In this document: one piece after another, positions 34,201 to 42,257 of the stretch | Layout: each line of letters starts with the position of its first letter | How positions within the stretch are numbered: position 1 is the stretch's first letter | Assembly (NCBI GenBank): GCA_964242735.1 | Contig: CAXTAK010000015.1 | Location: 32,677-96,676, forward strand | Reading direction: 5' to 3' | DNA: 64,000 nucleotides | DNA from: CADCUY01 sp964242735 | Lineage (GTDB): Bacteria > Actinomycetota > Actinomycetes > Actinomycetales > Quadrisphaeraceae | Notes under the pieces: generated by a model | The model's database searches: none | Seen by the model: the letters and a program-made list of their open reading frames with translations, nothing else | Told to the model about the DNA's origin: nothing | Translations under genes and position numbers: made by a program

Positions 34201-35273
34201 TCACGCCCCACCAGGCGCATCCCCTTCCGGTCGTCGGGCACCGCGGGCGAAGATCGCGCGGTAGGCGGCACGGCGCACTGGTTCGGGCACGGCCCGGTAC
34301 CCCCCGCGGACGGCGACGTTCCGCAGCGCCTGTGCCGGGGTGGTGAAGCCCTCGGCGCGCAGGTGGCGCTGCAGGGCCACCTCCGAGCGCAGCAGCCGCC
34401 AGCCACCGCGGCGGGCGTAGGCGCCTGCGCCGACCCGGTAGCGCACCAGGGGCTCGGCGACGTTCGCCGCCCGGGTCCCCGTGGCGATCATCCGGGTGAA
34501 CAGCCAGTAGTCCTCCAGCAGCGGGAGCTCCCGGTAGCCCCCGGCGCGGCGCACCGCCGAGCGGGTGTACACCACCGTGGGGTGGTTGAAGGGGCTGTGG
34601 AAGCGCGCCCGGGCAGCGATGGCCTCGTGCGTCAGGGGCGGGGTGCGCACCGCCAGCACCTCGTCCTCGTGAGCGGCGAACTCCGCGAGGGCGGAGCCGA
34701 CGAGCTCCGCGCCCGCCTCCACCAGCGGCAGCTGCACCGCGAAGCGCTGCGGGAGGCTGACGTCGTCGGCGTCCATGCGCGCCACCACCTCGTGCGAGCA
34801 CCGGGCCAGCCCCGCCTCCAGGGCGCGCGCCAGGCCGAGGTTGTCCGGCAGGAGCACGTGCGCCACGGGCACCGGCGAGCCGGCGGCCAGGTCCGCCACG
34901 GTCACGGCCAGCTCGGAGGGCACCGGTCCGTCCTGCACGAGCACCACCTCCGCCGGTGCGCGCACCTGCTCGACCACNNNNNNNNNNNNNNNNNNNNNNN
35001 NNNNNNNNNNNNNNNNNNNNNNNNNNNNNNNNNNNNNNNNNNNNNNNNNNNNNNNNNNNNNNNNNNNNNNNNNNNNNCCGGTCCGTCCTGCACGAGCACC
35101 ACCTCCGCCGGTGCGCGCACCTGCTCGACCACTGCGGAGTCGAAGGCCCGGCGCAGGAACCCGGGGCGGTCCGCGCGGTAGACCGGCAGGAGCAGGGAGA
35201 ACGGGACGGGCCGGGCACCCGGGGCAGCTGGAGGACCGGGGGCAGCTGGACGACCCGGCGCCGCGCCGCTCAC
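34201..35273 (-). CDS. Glycosyltransferase family 2 (interrupted only by a scaffold gap)
   Basis: The enzyme has a GT-A fold: FSLLLPVYRADRPGFLRRAF and EVVLVQDGP at the N-terminus, VARMDADDVSLPQRF (DxD) and PLLEDYWLFTRM (ED motif) later. A run of 100 N divides it, but the 55 bp on each side are identical and encode the same 18 residues. Removing the N run and one 55-bp copy leaves 918 bp, an intact 305-codon frame. GTG 35273 overlaps the stop of the next GT2 gene by 4 bp. Donor and acceptor are unknown; wall or capsule glycan synthesis is likely from context. Confidence 0.85.
34978..35077. other. Scaffold gap (100 N), false gap
   Basis: Bases 34923-34977 and 35078-35132 are the same 55-bp sequence. 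This is what unmerged neighbouring contigs from a k=55 assembly graph look like, so no sequence need be missing. Confidence 0.9.
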
Positions 35274-36283
35274 GTCCGCGCCCGCGCCTCGTGCGCGGCG
35301 ACCGCGTCGCTGACCGGCCCGAGCCCGGCGAGCACCTCCGCCGTGGGGCGGGGCGGCCGCGCGCCCTCGGCGAGGCCCCGCGCCAGCCCGGCGAGCAGCA
35401 CCCGGCGGCGGCGGGACCGGGCCAGGGTGCGCGCCCACCGCAGCGCGGTGGCCCCCCCGTACAGGGCCTTCTCCCACGGCGCGAGACCCCGCGAGCGGGT
35501 GAACAGCCACACCTTGTTGCGCACCTCGAGGCGGAAGCGGGGGCCGGGGTCGACGTCGGCGGCCCCGAAGATCGCCGTGCGGTGCACCACGACCGAGCGC
35601 GGGCAGTGCAGGCCGACCCCGGTGCGCAGCAGTCGGGTGGAGTGCTCGAAGTCGTCGTTCCAGAGGAAGTACGCCGCCACCGGCAGGGCGTGGGCCCGCA
35701 GCGCCGCGGCGTCGAGGAGCACCGAGACGAACGAGGCCGAGCGCACCGCCGTCGTCCCCGCGGACCGCGCCAGCTCGCGTCGGGCCCGGTGCCGGCGCCC
35801 GGCACCGGGGCGTGGCCGGGGGGTGTTCATCGGGTGCTCGCGACCGTCGTGCCACTCCACCCGGCTGGCCAGGGCCACCGGGGGGGCGCCGGTGGCGGCG
35901 GCGTAGCGCTGGCGGGCGGCGAGGAGCTCGGCCAGGGCGGTGGGGGTCGGCACGGTGTCGTCGTCCATCAGCCACACCAGCTCGGGCGCGCCCGCACCGT
36001 GGGCTCGCGCACCTCCGGCCTCCAGCGCCCTCGCGATCCCTGCGGCGAAGCCCCCGGCGCCGCCGGTGTTGCGGGGCAGGCGCACCAGGTCCAGTGGCAG
36101 GGCGCGCTGGCGCGCGATCTCCAGCGCCGCCTCGGGCGAGCCGTCGGAGGAGGCGTTGTCGACGACGACCACGGCGGTCACCGGCACGCTCTGGTCGGCG
36201 AGCGCGCCCAGCGCCGCGACGAGCAGCTCCGAGCGGTCGTGGGCGACGACCACGGCGGTCACCGCCACGTGCACCACCGTCAC
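35270..36283 (-). CDS. Glycosyltransferase family 2 (GlfT1/rhamnosyltransferase-like)
   Basis: The 337-residue GT-A enzyme has VVVDNASSDGSPEAAL, the block RLPRNTGGAGGFAAGIARAL, the metal motif LVWLMDDDTVPTPTAL and a distal FLWNDDFEHSTRLLR. The NTGGAGG and WNDDFE blocks are shared with GlfT1-like and related wall-galactan transferases. GTG 36283 is the start at the first beta strand; more upstream GTGs are possible. It is co-transcribed with the following GT2 gene (4-bp overlap). It may add first galactofuranose or rhamnose residues to a lipid-linked primer; this is inferred. Confidence 0.82.
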   Translation of the reverse strand: MTVVHVAVTAVVVAHDRSELLVAALGALADQSVPVTAVVVVDNASSDGSPEAALEIARQRALPLDLVRLPRNTGGAGGFAAGIARALEAGGARAHGAGAPELVWLMDDDTVPTPTALAELLAARQRYAAATGAPPVALASRVEWHDGREHPMNTPRPRPGAGRRHRARRELARSAGTTAVRSASFVSVLLDAAALRAHALPVAAYFLWNDDFEHSTRLLRTGVGLHCPRSVVVHRTAIFGAADVDPGPRFRLEVRNKVWLFTRSRGLAPWEKALYGGATALRWARTLARSRRRRVLLAGLARGLAEGARPPRPTAEVLAGLGPVSDAVAAHEARART

Positions 36284-36734
36284 CGCGCCACCGTAGGCGG
36301 CCGGCTCGCCCACCGGGCCGGGCGACCCCTCCCCGCCGGCCGCGCGGGCGTCGCGAGCGTGCCGGAGTGGCTGTCCACCTCCCGCGCGGACCTCCCGAGC
36401 CTCCGGTGACCAGGGCGGTCCAGGTGCCGGCGCCGGCGCTGGTGACCGCCGGCGCTCGTCACCGGCGCTCGCCCGGTCGGGGTCGCGGGGGTCGACGCGG
36501 TCGTGACGCTCGGGGCGGGCCGGCTCGGGCGCCGTGCCGGCCTGCCCGATGCCTGTGCGGTGTCCGCACCCCCTCGCCCTGGCGATGACCCTGCCCCGGA
36601 CCGTCGAGCGCTCGTTCGAGCACCACGGAGGTGTCGGGTGCCGCTGCGGGACGGCGCGGGTGTCCGTGACGCCGAGCGCCACCTCCCAGGGTGACTGCTC
36701 GAGCAGCACCTCGGGTCGCTCCTGACAGCAGCTG
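36284..36734. other. Gene-poor stretch between GT2 operon and HNH remnant
   Basis: No supported gene, RNA or repeat was found. It would contain the promoter of the two glycosyltransferase genes. Confidence 0.4.
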
Positions 36735-37640
36735 GTGCGTGGTCGGCGCGGGCCCACCACGGCCCAGGAGCCGTGGCTCGCGCTGGCGGACTCCGAGCTC
36801 GCACCGCTGGGCTCCCTCGACCGGGTGCAGCGGCTGCAGGTCCTGGCGGCGCAGGTCCTGGCGGTGGAGGTCCAGGCGCTCGCGGCCCGCGCGGCTCCTG
36901 GTCACCCGGGGCCCGTGCAGCAGACCGGCGGCGCGCTGGCGGTACCAGCGCGTGCCGCTGTCGACGACCGGGTCATCGACGAGCTGGCTCCAGCTCTGCG
37001 CCAGGGGCGGATGGCGACCCGGCGGCAGATCGCCCGGGCCGAGCAGCTGGCGCGGTGCCTGCCGCGCACGCTGGAGCTGCTCGCGGCAGGGCTGGTCGAC
37101 CACGCCGTGACCCGTGCCGTCCTCGAGGAGACGGCCACCTGCACCGAGGCCGCGACGCGCTGGGCGAGGTCCTCGACGTCGTCGCCACCGGTGTCGGTGA
37201 TCGCCGGGCGGTGTCGCCGGGCAGCCCGGTGACACCGGGCAGTCCCGCGCCCGCAGCGGACGCCCCGGTGGAGGTCTCCGTCGGGATGGGAACCCCCCCC
37301 GGGGTCGATGACGCCCGCGCGGAGCCCACCGGTCACGGGCCCCTCCCCGTCGAGCCACCCCGCGGGGACGCCGCAGCCGCCCCCACACCACCGCCCGGAC
37401 CCCCCACGACCGCGCGTGCCCCACCGCGGCCGGTGAGGCAGGGCCCCACCCGCGTCTGCGACCTCCACCCGCCGTGCCGCACCCACCACCGGATGAAGAC
37501 CTCCAGGGGCTGGCAGGCGCGACGGACCACCGACGCACCCCGCGACCCGACCGTGACCTGGACCTCACCACTGGGCCGCGAGCACGACGTCACCCCCCGA
37601 GACGCGCGGGGTCGACCCGGGAAGCACTCGACCGACCCGC
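36735..37640 (+). pseudogene. Broken DUF222/HNH endonuclease gene
   Basis: The first part has DUF222 character: IDELAPALRQGRMATRRQIA and ELLAAGLVDHAVTRAVLEE (to about 37150). The HNH part, RVCDLHPPCRTHHRMKTSRGW followed by DPTVTWTSPLGREH (about 37455-37590), lies in a different frame. Much of the normal middle domain is missing and replaced by a Pro-rich stretch. These endonuclease-like genes are abundant, variable and often inactivated in actinobacterial genomes. Boundaries are approximate. Confidence 0.65.
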
Positions 37641-37840
37641 CGAGCACCGCGACAGGCCCCGCGGCCACCGGGCCTGACGAGACGACCACCGCGCCTGACG
37701 GGACGGTTCCGGTGCCCCGCCCACCGGGCAGCGTCGAACCGCTCGGACCGGACGCTCGGTGGACCAGCCCGTCTGACACCCGTCGACCCGCGGGGGTCCC
37801 TCACCCGCAGCGGCCGGAGCGACAGGCGCCGGACGCGCTC

Positions 37841-38926
37841 TCAGCGGCCGGCGGCGGCGCCGGCGGCGTCGAGCACGGCGTCGGGCACGGCGCCCGTCAG
37901 ACCGATGGCGGTGACGGTGCGCACCGCCGAGGCGGTGATGACGGTGGCGGTCTCCGGGCCCAGGCCCGACGGCGCCGTGAGGAACAGGGGGCGCAGCGCG
38001 GCGCCGGCCACCGGTCCGGCGGCGAGGGCGTCGGGGAAGCGGGCGCCGTTGGCCAGGTACCCCGCGTCGGCGTCGGTGAAGGCCAGGCCGAGCCCGCTGA
38101 CACCAGGGCCCGGCGCCCCGGTGGTCGCGCCGGTGGCCTGCGGCGAGCTCGCCAGGGCCAGCAGGATCGCGGCGGTGTCGTAGCGGGTGGCGCCCGGCAC
38201 GGTGACCACCGCCGTGCCCGCGGCGTCCAGGGCGTCGAGGACGCGGGTGCTGATGGCGGCCGTGCCCCCCAGCGCCACCACCTGGTCGATGCCCAGGTCG
38301 CGCAGCACCGAGGTGGTCGCCTCGGGCAGCGCGTCGCGCGCGGTGAGCAGCAGCGGGATGCGCCCGGCGAAGGCGACGGGCCCGGCGGAGAGCCCGTCGG
38401 CGGGGTTGGTGCCGCTGGCGAGCAGGGCGGTGCGGCGCGCCCCGACACCGGCGAGCAGGGCGCGGGTGCCGATGGCGCCGGCGCCGAGCCGCGCGGCGGC
38501 GGCTGCGGTGCCGTACCGGTCCTCGCCCTGCACGCGGGTGACCGACGCCGCGGGCAGCACCTGGCGCAGCTGGGCGATGACGGCGTCGGAGACCACGGCG
38601 GGCCCGCCCATCACGTGCACCGACGGCGCCGTCGTCCCGGCGAGCAGGGTCCGCAGCGCCGCGGCGGTGGGCTCGGGCAGCGCGTCGCGCGCGGTGAGCA
38701 GCACCGGGGCACCGAGCGCTCCGGCGAGGAAGGTGGCGCTGAGCGCGTCGATGCCCTGCGCGGCGTCCTCGCCGCTGCACACCACCACGGCGCCCACGGC
38801 GCCCGCAGCACCGGCGCCGCCGCCGCGGACGGCGAGGAACTCCTGCGCCAGCAGGGCAGCGGTGTCGTAGCGGGTCGGTCCGCCGATGCGAGGAGCCACG
38901 AGCACACCTTGGAGTGATGCCGTCAC
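37841..38926 (-). CDS. Cell-wall-binding repeat 2 (CWB2) protein without evident signal peptide
   Basis: The 361-residue protein is three CWB2-type repeats. Hallmarks are IGGPTRYDTAALLA, GALGAPVLLTARDALPEPT and VMGGPAVVSDAVIAQL, with the second unit beginning RVQGEDRYGTAAAAA and the third TVPGATRYDTAAILL. These domains bind anionic wall polymers in secreted proteins. Here GTG 38926 leads into the first repeat after about 14 residues, with no hydrophobic signal, so either an upstream exporting segment was lost or secretion is non-classical. No catalytic domain is fused. It is divergent from a DUF1800 gene 58 bp away. Confidence 0.82.
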   Translation of the reverse strand: MTASLQGVLVAPRIGGPTRYDTAALLAQEFLAVRGGGAGAAGAVGAVVVCSGEDAAQGIDALSATFLAGALGAPVLLTARDALPEPTAAALRTLLAGTTAPSVHVMGGPAVVSDAVIAQLRQVLPAASVTRVQGEDRYGTAAAAARLGAGAIGTRALLAGVGARRTALLASGTNPADGLSAGPVAFAGRIPLLLTARDALPEATTSVLRDLGIDQVVALGGTAAISTRVLDALDAAGTAVVTVPGATRYDTAAILLALASSPQATGATTGAPGPGVSGLGLAFTDADAGYLANGARFPDALAAGPVAGAALRPLFLTAPSGLGPETATVITASAVRTVTAIGLTGAVPDAVLDAAGAAAGR

Positions 38927-38984
38927 TCTCTGTCAAATCGGGGGTCATCCGGACGCTCACTCAACCCCTGACCGAGCAGAGCCG

Positions 38985-40493
38985 ATGACCACTGCCGTGT
39001 CCTCATCCCAGCTGTCGGCCCCCGAGCTGGTGGCCCTGCGCGACCGAGCCCGACGCCACGTCCGCGGCGCGCAGCTGCCCGGCCCGCTCGGCGAGGCCGA
39101 CGTCCGCCACCTCGTGCGCCGCCTCACCTGGGGCGCCAGCGCTCCGCTGATGGCCGATGTCGCGGCGGCCGGCCCGCAGGCCTGGCTCGACGCCCAGCTC
39201 GACCCCGCCTCGGTCGAGGACGGCGCCTGCGAGGCGCTGGTCGCCCGCTTCGGGCGCCTGCGGAGGTCGATCGCCGAGACCAAGGCCCCCGACACCGGGC
39301 AGTGGGACACGATGTGGGAGCTGGGGCACGCGACGCTGGCGCGCTACACCTGGAGCCGCCGTCAGCTGCTCGAGGTGATGTGCGACTTCTGGTCCAACCA
39401 CCTCCACGTGACCAACCCCAGCTCCGACGTGTGGGACACCCGCCACGACTACGACGCCACCGTCATCCGCGCCCACGCCCTCGGCTCCTTCTCGGCGATG
39501 CTCCTCGCCTCCGCCCGGCACCCGGCGATGCTGCGCTACCTCGACAACGCCTCCTCCCGCAAGGAGGCCCCGAACGAGAACTACGCCCGCGAGCTGCTGG
39601 AGCTGCACACCGTGGGGGTCGACGCCGGGTACGGCGAGGCCGGGGTGCGGGCGGTGGCCTCGGTGATGACCGGCGCCACGGTGGTCGACCGCACCAGCGC
39701 GTACACCTTCGACGCCCGGCGCCACGACGGCGCCGCGGCCTCGGTGCTGGGGTGGTCCACCCCGACTCACGCCCCCGCCGAGGGCGAGGCCGTGCAGGCG
39801 AGCCTGCTGCACCACCTGGCGGTCCACCGCAGCACCGCGATGAGCGTCTGCCGAGCCCTGGCGCAGCGCTTCGTCGCCGACGACCCCCCGGCGGTCCTCG
39901 TCGGCGGCCTCGCCGACGTCTACCTCGCCTCCGGAACCCAGGTCGTGCCGGTGCTGCGGGCCCTGTTCGCCAGCGAGGAGTTCTGGGCCTCGAGGGGCGC
40001 CAAGACCCGCCGGCCGCTCGAGGGCTTCGTCGCCGCCGTCCGCGCCGTCGGCCACGCTCCCGGGCCGAACGGGCTCGGCGGCATGGACGACCTGTACTGG
40101 CAGAGCCGCGAGCTCGCTCACAGCCCCCTGGCGTGGGGCCCGCCGAACGGCTACCCCGACGTCGCGGCGGCCTGGCAGTCCGCTGGCGCCACGCTGGCCC
40201 GGTGGAACGCCACGACCACCATGGTCAACGGCTGGTACCCCAGCGCCCTGGTGCGCCAGCCGATGACCGACCTGCTGCCACGCCCCCTGCCGGCGACCTT
40301 CGGCGGCCTCGTCGACGCCCTGGTGCGGCGCCTGCTGGGGCGGGCCCCCACCGCGCTCGAGCACGCCGCGCTGCTCGCCTTCGCCGGCCAGCAGGCCGCC
40401 ACCCCCGTGCGCGGTGACGACTCGTGGCTGGTGCACCGGCTGCCGTACCTGGCGCAGACCGTCCTGAACAGCCCCGGACACATGGAGCGATGA
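38985..40493 (+). CDS. DUF1800 family protein
   Basis: The 502-residue protein has DUF1800 blocks: VRHLVRRLTWGASAPLMADV, MCDFWSNHLHV, ENYARELLELHTVGVDAGYGE and a C-terminal LVHRLPYLAQTVLNSP. The family occurs paired with DUF1501 proteins across bacteria; biochemical activity is not established. ATG 38985 follows GAGCAGAG. The stop overlaps the next ATG (ATGA at 40490), so the pair is translationally coupled. No signal peptide is seen. Confidence 0.88.
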   Translation: MTTAVSSSQLSAPELVALRDRARRHVRGAQLPGPLGEADVRHLVRRLTWGASAPLMADVAAAGPQAWLDAQLDPASVEDGACEALVARFGRLRRSIAETKAPDTGQWDTMWELGHATLARYTWSRRQLLEVMCDFWSNHLHVTNPSSDVWDTRHDYDATVIRAHALGSFSAMLLASARHPAMLRYLDNASSRKEAPNENYARELLELHTVGVDAGYGEAGVRAVASVMTGATVVDRTSAYTFDARRHDGAAASVLGWSTPTHAPAEGEAVQASLLHHLAVHRSTAMSVCRALAQRFVADDPPAVLVGGLADVYLASGTQVVPVLRALFASEEFWASRGAKTRRPLEGFVAAVRAVGHAPGPNGLGGMDDLYWQSRELAHSPLAWGPPNGYPDVAAAWQSAGATLARWNATTTMVNGWYPSALVRQPMTDLLPRPLPATFGGLVDALVRRLLGRAPTALEHAALLAFAGQQAATPVRGDDSWLVHRLPYLAQTVLNSPGHMER

Positions 40494-41902
40494 CCGTGAC
40501 CACCCTGCACCACCCCACCACCGGGCCCGNNNNNNNNNNNNNNNNNNNNNNNNNNNNNNNNNNNNNNNNNNNNNNNNNNNNNNNNNNNNNNNNNNNNNNN
40601 NNNNNNNNNNNNNNNNNNNNNNNNNNNNNCACGGTCTCCGACTGCACCTGCCCGGACGGCTCCCCCGCGGCCCGCTCCGCGGCGGCGATGAGCCGCCGCA
40701 GCCTGCTGAAGGCCCTCGGCGGCGCGGCCATCACCCTGACCGCCACCGAGGCGGTCCACACCCGCGTGGCGATGGCGGCCCCGGGGTACACCGGCGACGT
40801 CCTGGTCGTGCTGTCCCTGCGCGGCGGCTTCGACGGGCTCTCGGCCGTCGTCCCCGGCGGGGACCCCGACTACTACCGGCTGCGCCCGACGATCGCGGTG
40901 CCGCAGAGCGCGCTCCTGCCCCTGGACGCCACCTTCGGGCTGCACCCGGCGATGGCCCCGCTGCTGCCGCTGTGGCGCTCCGGCGCGCTCGGCGCCGTCC
41001 ACGGGGTCGGGCAGTCCAACGCCTCCCGGTCGCACTTCGCCGCCATGGAGCAGATGGAGCGCGCCGCCCCGGGCACCTCGCTGCGCACCGGGTGGCTGGA
41101 CCGCACCAGCGGCCTGCGCGGCGGTGGCGACGCCTTCTCCACCGTGCAGGTCGGCGGTGGGGGGGCCGCCACCCACCTGCTGGGCCCGAACCCGGAGCTG
41201 GCGATGCGCAGCATCGACGGCTTCTCCCTCACCGGTCCCTGGGACGACGCGGAGCGCCGGCGCTGGCACACCGCGCTGAGCGCGCTGCACCGGGAGGGGC
41301 CGCCGACGGTGGCCACCGCCGGCACCACCGCGCTCGCGGCGATGGGCGCGATGGGCGCGCTCCCGGCGGCGAACACCACCGCCGGGTACCCCAAGGGGGA
41401 GCTGGGCACCTCGATGAGCGACCTCGCCCGGCTCATCAGGGGTGGCGCGGGGGTGCAGGTCGCCGCCATCGACCACGGCGACTGGGACATGCACGCCGAC
41501 CTCGGTCGTGCGGGACAGGGGTGGATGGCGGGCAAGCTCACCGAGGTGGCCGCCGCCATGGCCGCGTTCTCCGCCGACCTGGGCCCGCTGATGAGTGGGG
41601 TGACGCTGCTGACGCTGAGCGAGTTCGGGCGCCGTGCGGCCGAGAACGGCTCCGGGGGCACCGACCACGGCCACGGGAACCTCATGCTCGTGATGGGCGG
41701 CGGAGTCGTGGGCGGGCGGGTCCACGGCCGCTGGGGCGGGCTGTCGAGCACGGCGCTGGACGACGGGGCGCTCGCCGGCACCACCGACTACCGCACGGTC
41801 ATCGGCGAGGTGCTGCAGAAGCGGTGCGGCGCGGGGAGCCTGGGCGAGGTCTTCCCCGGCTTCAGCCCCGGCGCGGCGCTCGGCGTGGTCCGGGGGCGCT
41901 GA
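40490..41902 (+). CDS. DUF1501 family Tat-exported protein (contains scaffold gap)
   Basis: After a 13-residue start and a 100-N gap, the protein resumes with SRRSLLKALGGAAITLTATE, a twin-arginine signal. The DUF1501 (sulfatase-like fold) core follows: VLSLRGGFDGLSAVVPGGDP, HPAMAPLLPLW, VGQSNASRSHFAAMEQME, DHGDWDMHADLG and LTLSEFGRRAAENGSGGTDHG. The family is related to alkaline phosphatase/sulfatase metal enzymes; a substrate is not known. The flanks of this gap do not match each other, so some coding sequence near the N-terminus may be absent. Confidence 0.87.
   Translation: MTVTTLHHPTTGPXXXXXXXXXXXXXXXXXXXXXXXXXXXXXXXXXXTVSDCTCPDGSPAARSAAAMSRRSLLKALGGAAITLTATEAVHTRVAMAAPGYTGDVLVVLSLRGGFDGLSAVVPGGDPDYYRLRPTIAVPQSALLPLDATFGLHPAMAPLLPLWRSGALGAVHGVGQSNASRSHFAAMEQMERAAPGTSLRTGWLDRTSGLRGGGDAFSTVQVGGGGAATHLLGPNPELAMRSIDGFSLTGPWDDAERRRWHTALSALHREGPPTVATAGTTALAAMGAMGALPAANTTAGYPKGELGTSMSDLARLIRGGAGVQVAAIDHGDWDMHADLGRAGQGWMAGKLTEVAAAMAAFSADLGPLMSGVTLLTLSEFGRRAAENGSGGTDHGHGNLMLVMGGGVVGGRVHGRWGGLSSTALDDGALAGTTDYRTVIGEVLQKRCGAGSLGEVFPGFSPGAALGVVRGR
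40530..40629. other. Scaffold gap (100 N), true unknown
   Basis: Unlike two of the other gaps, the flanks (ending GGGCCCG, resuming CACGGTCTCC) share no overlap. The missing piece lies in the extreme N-terminus of the DUF1501 protein; real length is unknown. Confidence 0.85.
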
Positions 41903-42059
41903 CCGCGCTGTGCGGGTCGGTCGTCGGTGGTGGCCGAGGGTCCACCGGGGCGAGCGCCGCCAGGGGGTGATCACCGCGAGGTGGGCACCGAGGGTGAGGT
42001 CGAGAGGGTGGCCCGCCCCCTGCGCGCGGCCCTCCGCCACCCGGAGGGTCGGGGACCCG

Positions 42060-42090
42060 CCCTGTGGATGACGGCCCGCCGTCCACAGGG
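42060..42090. terminator. Hairpin between convergent genes
   Basis: CCCTGTGGA (42060-42068) and TCCACAGGG (42082-42090) form a 9-bp perfect stem with a 13-nt loop. It lies in the 355-bp space (41903-42257) between the convergent DUF1501 and membrane-protein genes, where nothing else is evident. No T-run follows, as usual at this GC content. Confidence 0.5.
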
Positions 42091-42257
42091 GTGGTGGTCC
42101 CCCCTCCGCCCCACCGAGGGTGGCGCCGGATGACTTCGAGGTCCCGTGGCCCCACCGCGCGTGCCCGCACGTGACGGCGCGCCGACATCGGGTGTTCGCC
42201 GCTCCCACCGCCATCACCCGGTGGTCACGCCGCTGTGGGCCATCCGACGCCGGAGGC

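Noticed and set aside
34978..35077. Genuine tandem duplication on both sides of the gap
   Set aside because: The exact 55-bp identity at two independent gaps and the restored reading frame indicate assembly overlap, not biology.
36459..37571. Minus-strand open frames opposite the HNH remnant
   Set aside because: They have no domains and extreme Arg content; the plus strand holds recognisable DUF222 and HNH blocks.
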